Shown here piece after piece: positions 48,837 to 59,620 of a stretch of DNA of 64,000 bases. Both the position numbers and the translations under genes were made by a program. The notes below the pieces were generated by a model. That model saw only the letters and a program-made list of their open reading frames with translations, was not told the DNA's origin and ran no database searches. How positions within the stretch are numbered: position 1 is the stretch's first letter; each line of letters opens with the position of its first letter. Origin of the DNA: Cyathus striatus (taxonomy: Eukaryota > Basidiomycota > Agaricomycetes > Agaricales > Nidulariaceae); contig JAOVFP010000014.1 in assembly GCA_025738555.1 (NCBI GenBank), forward strand, positions 1,426,001-1,490,000. Direction: 5' to 3'.

Positions 48837-49525
48837 TGAGTATATTGGACAGGCGACTGACAGCTTCTCACCAGAAGTGTCTCAGAAGGGTGATATTGTC
48901 ATGGCATTCCTGAAAAAACACATAAGTAGGATGCCATATCAGTGGACAGCAGCTCACATCTACTGTTTCTTCTTCACACACACATCATATTCCTATAATA
49001 AATCAAATAAGAAAATATAATAGCAGAAGATGAAACGAACTTACATCTTTGATGGACTGAGGAACTAATGCTGTCCAGACAGCGTTAAAATCGGCTAACA
49101 TTGTGTTCAGATATATATCTCTGTATTCTGATGCATAGAGGTTTCTGTTGAAAAAGGTTAGAAACAGTAATTAAACATATATACGGCTTACTTGGCACTT
49201 CGAGCACCAGTGATCTTCATCGGTGCCCCTTTCTTGCCTTTCACTGATGATCATGTTGGAGGTGGAGGAAATCGGGCTGGTCCCTGATCCAACTTGCATG
49301 GATCGGTTGGATCTGGAGGGGATACTTGTAGGCTGGGCTGGACAGTTGGCTGGGGCAGTGAAGTGGGGCTTGGAATGGCAGGTGGCAACAAAGAGGGTAA
49401 TGTTGAAGGCGATGAAGCACCAGTAGCGGGGGGTGGGGGTGGAGGTGGGGAGAGCAATCTTGTTGGCGGTGACTTAGAACTATCATGACTTGAAGCCGGT
49501 GGCGATGAAGCTTTGGTACTGGGAG
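48837..49525 (-). pseudogene. Gene fragment in L1 with Pro/Ser-rich segment, unknown
   Basis: Minus-strand frame from 49525: SSPPASSHDSSKSPPTRLLS, a proline run, then GKKGAPMKITGARSAK ending at a GTAAG donor near 49197; next exon NLYASEYRDIYLNTMLADFN...ALVPQSIKD (about 49145-49045) with a donor. A TGA (from CGA by C-to-T) stands before the lysine-rich part. H3 cuts its 5' side and D its 3' side. Splice sites and codon use suggest a real gene piece. The family is not recognised; it could be captured or native to the transposon. Confidence 0.45.
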
Positions 49526-49859
49526 TGAGGGGTGTCAGCCAATTTTTTCATTAAATGCCTAGGTTTTATGATCATGGTGATCATATAAGCTAGGCATTTT
49601 TTTTATGATCACCCACTATTATATATGTAGTATTGAATGTATGATTAGTATTGAATGTATAGGTGATCTTAAGTGATCTTTCAGTGTTTTAGTAGTGTTT
49701 CAGGTGGATATTCACTTACTACTGGTACTATTGAATCTACAGGTGATCATAAGTGATCATTAGGTGTTTCAAGTACATATTCACTTATTACTGGTACTAA
49801 AGAATGTATAGGTGATCATAAGTGATCATTATATATTACAATAGTATATTATTTTGGGT

Positions 49860-50600
49860 AATATCACATTTGTCACGCATCCGCACGCGTCACAATTGTC
49901 ACATCATTCCCGCGCTTCGCAAATTTCCCGCGCATCATATTTGTCACATCATTCCCGAGCGTCACGCATTTCCCGTGCACCACATTTGTCACGCATCCAC
50001 ACGCGTCACATTTGTCACATCATTCCCGCGCTTCACGCATTTCTCGCGCATCACGCATTTCCCACGCATCACATTCGTCACACATTCACGCACTTCGCAT
50101 TTGTCACGCATTCGCACGCGTCACATATGTCACATCATTCCCGCGCATCACGCATTTCCCACGCATCACATTCGTCACACATTCACGTGCGTCACAATTG
50201 TCACATCATTCCCGCGCTTCACATATTTCCCGCGCATCACGTTCGTCACATTTGTCACATCACCCCTGCGCTTCATATATTTCCCACGTATCACATTTGT
50301 CACATCATTCCCGCGCTTCACGCATTTCTCGCACTTCACATTTGTCACACATCCACGCACGTCACAATTGTCACATCGTTCCCGCGCTTCACATATTTCC
50401 CGCGCATCACATTTGTCACACATTCACACGCTCATCCCCGCGCTTCGCATATTTCCCGCGCCTCACATTGTCACACATTTCCCACGCGTTACACATTTGT
50501 CACGCTTTAACGTGTTTGTTATGCTTTGGAAGCGCGTCACATGTCACATTTGTCACGTTTTACTTGAGCGTCACACATGTCACATGTGTCACATTTATGA
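49860..50600 (+). repeat. H3 left inner array
   Basis: Units ATTTGTCACATCATTCCCGC + GCTTCACGCATTTCCCGCGC and relatives, ~34-45 bp. Three overlapping His/Ser/Ala-rich frames of 211-265 residues are artefacts of the repeat length being compatible with all frames. Confidence 0.85.
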
Positions 50601-50609
50601 GGAGTGCCA

Positions 50610-51735
50610 TACATTTTAAGCACATTGTGCTTGCATGTGTGTCATGATTGTAGCATGTTGATGGTATTCCAACAAGTCTATAATGAAAATGTTTTTATAC
50701 TTTTTACAGATCCTATCAATAACAATACTGCACATGACTATGGAGAAGTAATAGTAAGTTGTTTTAGGCAAGAGAGAAGAAAAGGCAAAAGGCCTTAAGT
50801 GAATAAATACTAAACTAAAGAATAGAAAAGCAAGTAATCACTGCTGCACAAGAATGTGTAGAGAATTATAAGAGGTGGTTTTCATATGTATAAATGACTG
50901 ATACTAAAAGAGCAATATCACATATGTCAGAAAAGTGAAACACATATGACAGTGTAGAAGTGTCATGTAATCATACCAAGTAATCATATATGTGACTCAA
51001 TAATGTGTGTTGAAGATATAAGAATAAGTAATGGTTGATACAAGAATCATAACCATCTAATGACTGAGACATGTGAATTTGATGTGATTTGGGATCACAT
51101 ATATTCACCATTCTTTCACATTTGTCATGCATGTGTTGTTCTTTCATAGCCTCATCATCTCTCATATCCAGACAAACCATTATAGTTTTTACTTTGTTAT
51201 TTCATTACATCTCTAGACCTCATATAAAACATCTCATACCATCTCATTCTCAAGTATCTCATGCTCTGTCAATAGTGCTAAGACTCCAACTACATAAACA
51301 CTCTACATATTTCATTGTAGTTTCTTATTACTACCACAATTCCATAACTCTCTGATTGTCATTTTCCATGTTAAGTCTTCCAATTCTACAAGTACATATT
51401 GTTTCCTATGCATTTATAATTTACTCTGTACCTTGGATACTTACTCCACTGTTATAGCAATTTCAATAGTTGCAGAGACAAATAAATCTCACATGATTGA
51501 GAAGTGTGACATTTGCAAAAAAGTTGCAACATGCTTGACAAACACAACATTTGTGAAAAACACATTATGTATCTCAAAAACATGGCAAATGTGCTGCACC
51601 TCAGAAATGTGGCTATTGCAGAATCATCAATGTAGAGTTGTCAATGCAAGAGCCTGAATTACATTACTAAACAATGGGTTGGGGGTTTAATGTAGCATTA
51701 CTGGGTGCTCTAATTCACTGATTGTGAAAAGTATA
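50610..51735. other. Unique centre of H3; nothing coding seen
   Basis: AT-rich loop of the palindrome. Short frames (51089-51355, 51433-51657) show no family resemblance. Confidence 0.45.
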
Positions 51736-51739
51736 GAAA

Positions 51740-52480
51740 CATGTGACATGCTTCCAAAGCATGACAAATGTGTAACGCGCGGGAAATATGCGAAGCGCGG
51801 GAATGATGTGACATATGTGACGCGCGCGAATGCGTGACAAATGCGAAGCGCGTGAATGTGTGACAAATGTGATGCGCGGGAAATATGTGAAGCGCGGGGA
51901 TGATGTGACAATTGTGACGCGCGTGGATGTGTGACAAATGTGAAGCGCGAGAAATGCGTGAAGCGCGGGAATGATGTGACAATTGTGACGCGCGTGGATG
52001 CGTGACAATTGTGATACGCGGGAAATATATGAAGTGCGGGGGTGATGTGACAAATGTGACGAACGTGATGTGCAGGAAATATGTGAAGTGCGGGAATGAT
52101 GTGACAATTGTGACGCACGTGAATGTGTGACGAATGTGATGCGTGGGAAATGCGTGATGCGCGAGAAATGCGTGATGCGCGAGAAATGCGTGAAGCGCGG
52201 GAATGATGTGACATATGTGACGCGCGCGAATGCGTGACAAATGCGAAGTGCGTGAATGTGTGACGAATGTGATGCGTGGGAAATGCGTGATGCGCGAGAA
52301 ATGCGTGAAGCGCGGGAATGATATGACAAATGTGACGCGTGTGGATGCGTGACAAATGTGGTGCACGGGAAATGCGTGACGCTCGGGAATGATGTGACAA
52401 ATATGATGCGCGGGAAATTTGCGAAGCGCGGGAATGATGTGACAATTGTGACGCGTGCGGATGCGTGACAAATGTGATAT
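51740..52480 (-). repeat. H3 right inner array, mirror of 49860-50600
   Basis: Reverse complement of the left array with local unit gains and losses. The frames of 204-269 residues on the minus strand mirror those of the left arm. Confidence 0.85.
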
Positions 52481-52940
52481 TACCCAAAATAATATACTAT
52501 TGTAATATATAATGATCACTTATGATCACCTATACATTCTTTAGTACCAGTAATAAGTGAATATGTACTTGAAACACCTAATGATCACTTATGATCACCT
52601 GTAGATTCAATAGTACCAGTAGTAAGTGAATATCCACCTGAAACACTACTAAAACACTGAAAGATCACTTAAGATCACCTATACATTCAATACTAATCAT
52701 ACATTCAATACTACATATATAATAGTGGGTGATCATAAAAAAAATGCCTAGCTTATATGATCACCATGATCATAAAACCTAGGCATTTAATGAAAAAATT
52801 GGCTGACACCCCTCATATGTTTGTGGACTGGACAATATGTAAGAATAATAAAGTACCATATTGTAGCGAGCCTAGCGAGCAACTAGTTAGGCTATATAAA
52901 TGTCCCCATAGTGTCCTATGTGCTGACTAGTGTAACAGCA

Positions 52941-53400
52941 TCAGAAGTCAATGTTGCGAGCTACACACTTGAACAATGCAATGGACCAACACTCCATGAA
53001 GAAGCTGTGGGCTCGAGTAATGAATATGAGAACCTGCGAGATACAGGTTCTGCTTGATATCAGCGTGGGGGAGATTGAAGATGGCAAGGAGACCAATAAG
53101 CTCGAAACCATTTCCTTCAGCCTCGTGGTCATCACCTTCAACTTTCTCAAATGCAACAGCGAGGTTCTCAATCTCATTGGTCTTGTTGCACATGCAAAGC
53201 TCAACAATGATTCCAGTCATACCCTTGGTGACACACTTAAGTTTGCCAGATGCCTTCTTGAGGTAAGTGATCTCGATACGCTTATCGACAGGGTTGAAAG
53301 GCTTGTAGTCCAGAAGCTTGATGCCGGCAGGCACCGACAGTGAGATTGATGGACAACACAGTGGGCATTGCAAGTGCGACATCAGGAAACGTCCCAGAAC
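52941..53400 (-). pseudogene. Captured fragment of plasma-membrane H+-ATPase (nucleotide-binding region)
   Basis: The minus-strand frame contains AGIKLLDYKPFNPVDKRIEI, SGKLKCVTKGMTGIIVELC and EVEGDDHEAEGNGFELIGLL, diagnostic of the N-domain of fungal Pma1-type P-type ATPases (proton export at the plasma membrane). It breaks off after LLAIFNLPHADIKQ into unrelated sequence, and an internal stretch (normally RGLRA before LAVA) is missing. The upstream catalytic DKTGT part is absent. It belongs with 54675-55120, but other gene pieces lie between. Confidence 0.8.
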
Positions 53401-53712
53401 TCCCCTTCCCACCCTGCCCCTGCCCCCCACCTTGTCCTTGTTGCCCAGGCTGCTGGAGCGCAGAGGCAAGAGGCATCATACTTAGGGCTTCATCCTGCAT
53501 TATGCACCTGTGAGGGGGAATTTGATGTGTTGGAATTGGAGTGAATGCACTATTCGTTGCGTCAGCGGTGATATAGGAAATGAAGAAGAGAAAGAAGAAT
53601 GTACTTCCAACAAGGCCTCGGCGCTTCCTGAAACCACTTATGGAACAGCACTTGACACGCTGTAAGCCTATTATCAGGGTTATACGCAAAGAGGTGCTTG
53701 AGGAGGTCATAG
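53400..53712 (-). pseudogene. Captured fragment resembling a CDK8/SSN3-type kinase C-terminus
   Basis: One minus-strand frame reads DLLKHLFAYNPDNRLTACQV then LFHKWFQEAPRPC, typical of the last helices of a cyclin-dependent-like kinase domain. After an intron-like stretch with GTACAT...ACAG, another frame reads HQIPPHRCIMQDEALSMMPL followed by Gln/Gly-rich sequence, resembling the tail of fungal CDK8 (Mediator kinase). The two parts are in different frames, consistent with an intron. The catalytic core is absent, and the sequence passes directly into the H+-ATPase piece. Confidence 0.55.
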
Positions 53713-53713
53713 C

Positions 53714-54010
53714 CTAGTGGCGAAAACACGTGCGAGAGACACCATTCTTGGAGCTAGACACAGTTTCAGTGTTCCCCTGAGCCCCATTCGAAGAAATCGG
53801 CACAGTAGACATAGCCAATGGCCCCTCAGTGCTCTTCTCAACCCTCGAATGCCCAGGAACTTGGATCATCGTCGAGTCAACCACCTTGGACAACGACGGT
53901 ACAGGTTCATTGGAACCAATCTGTGCAGTAGACACCTCAACCTCCACCTCCCCAGTGATCATCCCAGAACCAGTGTCATTCAACGCATTCTCCAGAGTAG
54001 TTCTGAAGCT
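53714..54010 (-). pseudogene. Captured coding-like fragment, unknown
   Basis: An 89-residue frame (NDTGSGMITGEVEVEVSTAQ, then Ser/Thr/Val-rich) that can be extended upstream as KSFRTTLENAL in the same frame. Good codon-like composition and no repeats. No family is recognised. It lies between the alcohol oxidase and kinase pieces in the same orientation. Confidence 0.35.
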
Positions 54011-54039
54011 CTTTTCATAGTATGATCCTCCATAGCCTG

Positions 54040-54650
54040 AGAATCACCCAATGTAGACTTAGACGAAGAGCCGGTGTCATGGTCGTCGATGGCCTTCTTG
54101 TCTTCCTCGGTGTACTTGGTACCAGGCTTATACCAGGTACCCATGTGGATGCCGACAGTGAAGCATTGGACAAGACTCCCTTTGCGGTCTTGATGTCGAT
54201 GTCCTTAGCCGCTGCAGGGGAGGCAGGGTGGAAGCATGAGTGGTGAGAAGTGGGTTCACCGTGGTGTGTGTCCATCCTCCTCGTGACCTCACATGTCTTC
54301 TTGTAACTCCAGTGGATGAGAGCGAAGTCGGCTTTGTCATTCATGAAGCCACTGTTGAAGAATGGCTCCTGGTATGGGTTGGCAGATTGGATGTGGATCT
54401 GGTATGATTGTGGTTAGTGTTATCTCTTTTGGCTGGAAAGGCACTTACTCTTCCATGACTAGCCAGGTATTCCTGTATGGAGGAGTATAAGTACTATATT
54501 GGGAACTATGTCCAGGGATTGCTTGCGGGGTACTGGAACATCGTGAGGTACTTGTTGGGTGGAAGCAGAGTGTGGTCGGCATAGGTGCCTGATACAATGG
54601 AATTGAACCTAGACCACTGTTAGCAGGGGTTACATCATCCCACAAATCAT
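54040..54650 (-). pseudogene. Captured fragment of alcohol oxidase (GMC oxidoreductase), C-terminal part
   Basis: Pieces in order: LLPPNKYLTMFQYPASNPW (near 54560), SSIQEYLASHGR, an intron of about 50 nt (GTAAGTGCC...ACCAG, near 54445-54395), then HIQSANPYQEPFFNSGFMND, KADFALIHWSYKK and a TSHH...FHPASPAA segment, and, one frame over, VGIHMGTWYKPGTKYTEEDK. This is the substrate-binding/C-terminal region of fungal methanol/alcohol oxidases (peroxisomal or secreted FAD enzymes that oxidise short alcohols to aldehyde with H2O2). The FAD-binding N-terminus and the catalytic His region are missing; stops and a frameshift break it. Confidence 0.75.
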
Positions 54651-54674
54651 GGGCATATGTCACTGGCTGACTGA

Positions 54675-55130
54675 CAAGGGATGAAGCGCGACCGAAGAAA
54701 GTGTTGGCACCGGTGGAAATGACAACACTTTCAGCCTCACCCTGCCTACAGGTGAATCCACTAAAATCAAAGTAGCCTGATCGATAGACATTGATTGCCT
54801 CAGTGAGATGACAGTTGGCAGGAACAATATCTCCAACCTTGAAAGAGGCCATATCACCAGGAACGAGATTGGTGGACTCAATTTCAGACCACGAGCCACC
54901 ATGCTTGATCTTTGCCTTGGGTGCGAGAGTCCATGAGAGCCTTTACAGCATTATCAGCATCCCTTTCTTCATAGAAGACAATACCAATGAAATCCTGCCA
55001 ATCGGGGGGGTTGCCTTGGCCGTTGGAGAGTACGATAGCAATAAGCATCAAGCTTTTTGCAAAACAAAAGGCAGAACTCTTGCTTTGCAATTTCTGCCCC
55101 ATGGCAGCGGCATTCATAGTCCTTCATCTG
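54675..55130 (-). pseudogene. Captured fragment of plasma-membrane H+-ATPase (actuator domain region)
   Basis: Reads [40 protein letters not shown], then one frame over [40 protein letters not shown] and LTEAINV, a TGES-loop remnant SIDQATLILVDSPVG (the TGES motif lost), and QGEAESVVISTGANTFFGRA. Order matches Pma1 membrane segment 2 to the end of the actuator domain. Membrane-segment residues between GIV and FYEER are deleted. The matching nucleotide-binding piece lies 1.3 kb further on (52941-53400). Non-functional. Confidence 0.85.
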
Positions 55131-55439
55131 CTTGTCCCCATGTCTTGAAAACACCCATGGGACGAGCAGTCACACTCTCCACATCCCTTGTCAACTTCGT
55201 AACACCCCTATAGCTTTAATCCACCCCACATGCGCATCCAAGGTATTCAAAATGAACTATCGCTCAGTAGCTTCATTGGGAGATGGGAGAGGGACAGTCG
55301 TTGGCTGTTCGAGTGCACATAGGAGCATGCATGTTGCATCGATGGATGGATGTGATGCATTTCGGATATTCGACAAATTCCTGCTCTGTGTTAGCTACCT
55401 AGCTTGGTAGAGTAGAACTGTAAAGATGAATCCGTTTTA

Positions 55440-55620
55440 CTGTCCCATTCCTTTCCTCCTCTCCACACACTGACAAAGGCATTGAACCATGGCTTCACAC
55501 TGTGGCTCACAACAGTATGTAAACTCTCACATGGGGTTTCGGTTACTGAATTGCCAACAAGCCGCTGGCGGTGGCATTCACCAGGCCAACTAGAGATTAA
55601 CCTAGAAATACAAGGTCAAA
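55440..55620 (-). pseudogene. Captured coding-like fragment, possibly dynein-like
   Basis: A 53-residue open minus-strand frame contains GECHRQRLVGNSVTETPCES followed by LHTVVSHSVKPWFNAFVS, which is vaguely like the N-terminal tail of fungal dynein heavy chains, where a PxESLH...V.PYF.A motif occurs. Too short to be sure. Lies between transposase copy 1 and the H+-ATPase piece. The adjacent 55130-55440 includes another coding-like patch (LTRDVESVTARPMGVFKTW) of unknown origin. Confidence 0.25.
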
Positions 55621-56064
55621 ATCAAAATAATAATGTATCAAAGGCACTTACAGACTGTACACATTCTTGCATTGAGTGTCTCCTGCCCCTTTTCTCCATG
55701 CACATGTCGACTACCAGACGTCGATTTTCAGAGCTGTCAAGTCACTTCCTAAAAAAATCCAGTGTACCATAGCAGGAGTCTGAGGGCCAGTTGTAAGAGC
55801 TTGAAGTAGTAGAGAAGAGTGTTGAGAAAGAAATAATCCAACTGTGATGGACAGTGAACAACAACATCACGTGATATTTGACGTGGCATATCCGACCATT
55901 ACCTCTACCAAAGATAAATTAAGTCTGCTTTCAACTGCTTTTGTACCACACAATAAGGTAAGAAACAAAAAAACATGTAAGATACATATACAGCAGTAGA
56001 ATATATAGAATTATTTTATTTTCAAGTAAGCACAAGAAAGACAATATTAAATTCAGTTACAAGA

Positions 56065-59000
56065 CTATTGTTCATCATTCTCTTCTTCTTCATTTTCATC
56101 TTCTTCATTCACCAAAATCTCTATGTCAAAGTCATCCATCCCAGGCTTCTCAATGACAAACCACAAATCCTCTGCTTCACCAGGAAAAAAAGGTAGCTCT
56201 TGCATTGATACAAGGCAAATAATATCTTGTACTTCGATCACTTGCAGATTTTCTAAACCTTGGTAGCTACAAGCCCAGATAGTTTGGAATGATTCTTCCA
56301 GTAACACTGGATCGGGGGGAGAGTAGAGGGACACCAAAGCATAGGCTTGCTCACCCATTGGGGATTGTTCAAGAAAATAGAATTGAACTTCACCATACTC
56401 TATGTTCTCATTGATATTAATCTACAAATAATATGTCAGAACATGTAAGTCACAAAAAAAAGTACATTGAATTTACCTTAATGTTTCTAGCTATATGCAC
56501 CCTATGCTTGGTATAGGCCTTCTCCTTCCAGATGGAATGTATCTGTTGACCATTGGGAAGCTGCAATTCTGCCCAGTGCTGTATTTGTGCATGCCCTATA
56601 GTTCTTGAGATTACTTCACCCTCAATTCCTTCTATATCTGTTTTATAGCAATCTCTCTTTGGATGAAGAGTAAAACCATTGCCTAAATCATAAGCACCTT
56701 GAGGAATTTTCTTCTGAATTGACTTGTTAAATTCAGGACACATGCTTTGAAGTGCATTTGTTTGAGCTCGATGTAAACCTTGCTGGGAAAGGTTTGCAAA
56801 GGGATTAGATGGCTGCTTTACTTCTTCACTTAGATTACCAATAGTCCTTTCAATGGTAAACTGAGTTGAATAACAACCTGAACCAACACGGGCTACTTCT
56901 GGAGCAAGGTGAAGGAGTGTATGAATACATGGAGGACAAAAATGAATCTGATCAACATGGCATTGATAGTAAATATCCTCAAACTCTTCTGCTGTCTGGA
57001 CTAGGCTGGTATGAGCATCTTGAAGTTCTTCATCAGAGATGGTTCACTGTAAGATGATGCGCACACCATGAGTTAGACGGCAAAAGTTATGCCAATATTC
57101 CTGAGGCAAAATAACTCTGTAGCTTTATAGCCACTATTAAGCTTCTCTGCTGGGTTGCGAGGAGGTTGACTAAAGGATGTAGGGAAATTTTGTGTGCAGT
57201 CTGCAATTGCCTTGCCATGCTCTGTCCATGTATCTCCAATAAGTTTCATCCAAGGCCAATCCAATTTACTATCTGTTCATTCACATGAGATTGTTCCACG
57301 CCAAAGACTTAAAAGTAGCTCAGGAATATTGAGCTTCAGGAGATGCATGAGGTCCAAGACCCAACAGTGTGGAACAGGTGGCATTAGTGTTGGATTCAGC
57401 CCTGAAAAGATAGTTGGCTTGCTAAGACCTGTTTCTTTCCTGTTATGGCAGTACTGAGCTTGAGTTGTGGAGGTAGAAATAGTAGCAAGGTCCCTAAGAT
57501 AGTCTTCAACATTTCCTGTCTGGAGATTCCTAATATCAACATCAGGATGATCACATCCTGGTATTGCATCTGAAGGATGATTATGTGGTAAATGATAATG
57601 ACCACTACCAGGCTTGTGTCTGCCTTTTGTCTGGCAGTGCATTTGGCATGCTTTAGCCCCATGGTGACCAACCTGTCCATCAATTTCTGGCATCCCTAAT
57701 GCATCAGCCATTCCCATCAAAAAAGCAGCTCAAGAATATATAACTTTTTCCTTGGAAGCATCCCAAACACACATACCATGACCATTATTCTCCTTTTGTA
57801 GAGCAGAGAGATGGTGTAAGCCACAAAAAAGAAATGTGTCCATGTTTTTGGGTTTCCAGGGACCAGGAATAAAGCATCCAGGTAAAACACTCCTTTTCTT
57901 GTAATGACTGCTAGGATGTAAATCATCAATAATCCAAATGGATATCCAAGTATCTGAAGCTTTATTTTGGTAGAGTTGACAGCCATCAAGAGATAGTGAG
58001 ACAACAACATCATCTTCGGTAAGATGAGCTCTCTGATGAAGATCAAGGTATTCTGAACCACAGAAAATATCATCATAACTGTAATCTTCATCTTCATTCA
58101 AATTAAGAATATTCATTGTCTTCTGATGCCGATAACCCATAGCAGAGGACCCCTCAGGTGATCAGTGAAGTGCCTGGAGCTGAGGTCCAAGTAATATAGT
58201 GTGAAATTGTTGTCATGGAATCAGATCCCTGCCATCTGATTCCTCAAATTGCTGTTGATCATAACATGGCTCTGAACAAATAGAGCATAATATATCATCT
58301 GCAAATGGTCCTGTAAAAGCAAGACAGGAATTGATACACATGTCATCAACCATGGAAATAACTCCAGTTATTTCAGTAACAAGTTTCTTTACATGATAGT
58401 ATGAAAGTAGTGACTCTTCAGGATGATGACGAAGATAGGCATCTCGAATAGCATCATATGTCTCTTGAGATGCATTTGTTACAGCTAGAAAGAAGTCAAT
58501 AGAAAGTCGAATGGCTGGATCTGATATATCCACAGGTTCCTCTATTGGATTTTGGAGACGAAAGATAGTGTCTTCATCAAGATTTCCATTTTCTAGAGTA
58601 GCAGCTTTTATCTCCTTGATGAGCTGCTGTGGTATACGTACACTTTCAATATTTAACAGCACATCTGAATTTTCTTCCACAGGATCATCCTCTTCTCGTA
58701 CATCCTGCTGAAGTGGGGGGAAGTCCTGATCATGCTGTTCTTCTTCACCTTCAAGATCAGGTAAGAAATCATTGCGCTGAAACTCCTGCTCCATATCCTC
58801 TAAGTTCCCAGGATCTTCCTCATTGAAAGTATGGTTATAAGGACCATTTCGTAGTTCCTCATTGAATGTGGGAGACGGTGAGCAACTTTCATTTGATGAG
58901 CTCAATGATGTAGACTAAATTACAATACAAGAACATATGAATACAATAGTCATAGCAGTAAGAGAATTATAAGTATATAAAAAACATACAGAAATGCTTC

Positions 59001-59169
59001 GAGAACGCTTCTGGGTAGCAGAAGAACTATGCTCAGCTACCCATGAATTAAAAGAAGGCACCAGTCCTAATTCTTGTGGCCTACCACCATGGTGATTTCT
59101 CACCTGCTTACTGACTTCTGCACCTTTGCACTTTCTGCAGTAACACGGTACCCTTTCTCTTGGTGCCAT
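56065..59169 (-). pseudogene. Tnp2-type (EnSpm/CACTA-like) transposase, copy 1, decayed
   Basis: Exon 1 (59169-58991) starts MAPRERVPCYCRKCKGAEVS, a CxCxxC zinc-like motif. Intron ~58990-58916. Exon 2 includes an acidic segment, EITGVISMVDDMCINSCLAF, then GHHGAKACQMHCQTKGRHKPG, DIRNLQTGNVEDY, ETGLSKPTIFSGL and PHCWVLDLMHLLKLNIPELL, characteristic of Tnp2/Transposase_21 proteins. Last exon (56400-56065) ends in an acidic tail EEDENEEEENDEQ after a clean GTAAAT...TTGTAG intron. Lesions: TGA after DGRDLIP (shared with copy 2), TGA after KVIYS (57727), TGG to TGA before TDSKLDWP (57277), and a ~46 bp deletion after GYKATE. It is the original coding cargo of L1; ATG lies 1.1 kb inside the right end. 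Confidence 0.85.
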
Positions 59170-59179
59170 TAGTTTAAGT

Positions 59180-59620
59180 GTAGATGCTAAGGGAAAAAGA
59201 ACGTAGGAGGGCATGTGGAAAGAGAAGGCATGTGGACACAGAGAGTGGGCGCGAGGCGCATAGAGAGAGTGCGAGGCAAGTAGAGAGAGCACGAGGCAAG
59301 CAGAGAGAGGGCACGCGTTGAGAGAGAGTACATGTAAAGAGAGGATGCGTGGAGAGAGAGAGCACACATAGGGAGAGGGGGCCTGGAGAGAGAGAGCATG
59401 CGTAAAGTGACAACACATTGAGAGAGGGGGCATGTAGTGAGGACACGCAGAGAGAGAACACGTAGAGAGAGAGGGTATGTAAAGAGAGAGTGCATGTAAA
59501 GTGATGACACATTGAGAGAGGGGGCATGTAACGAGGACACACAGAGAGAGAATGCATAGAGAGGTGTGTAAAGCAAGGACACATTGAAAGAGAGGGCGCA
59601 GGTGCAGAGGATCAAGCTGG
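59180..59620. repeat. GAGAGAG-based minisatellite upstream of transposase copy 1
   Basis: Irregular units with GAGAGAGAGNRCATG and GTAAAGTGA/CACATTGAGAGAGGGGGC. On the minus strand it is a pyrimidine-rich leader just upstream of the transposase ATG. The 136-172 residue frames over it are artefacts. Confidence 0.65.

Larger units (their letters stand above)
49526..52815. mobile_element. Element H3: 3.3 kb palindromic TIR element nested in L1
   Basis: Both ends read TGAGGGGTGTCAGCCAATTT inward, the most perfect termini of the three H elements. Arms of about 1.05 kb (49526-50600 and 51740-52815) are inverted copies around a ~1.1 kb unique centre. Outer zones hold GTGATCATAAGTGATCAT motifs, inner zones GTCACA/TTCCCGCGC arrays. 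No convincing target duplication was found (CTGGGAG left, TATGTTT right). It interrupts a gene fragment inside L1. Confidence 0.75.

Noticed and set aside
49822..52519. Six overlapping 204-269 residue frames rich in His, Ser and Ala
   Set aside because: They arise from a ~17/34 bp repeat that stays open in several frames on both arms of a palindrome; no start context, introns or domain, and frames mirror each other across the arms.
49519..52823. An 8 bp target duplication for H3
   Set aside because: CTGGGAGT and CATATGTT do not match under any nearby boundary; left as undetermined.
58915..59615. Cys/Leu/Ser-rich 136-172 residue frames upstream of transposase copy 1
   Set aside because: Generated by the GAGAGAG minisatellite; only the part from 59169 downward is real transposase exon 1.
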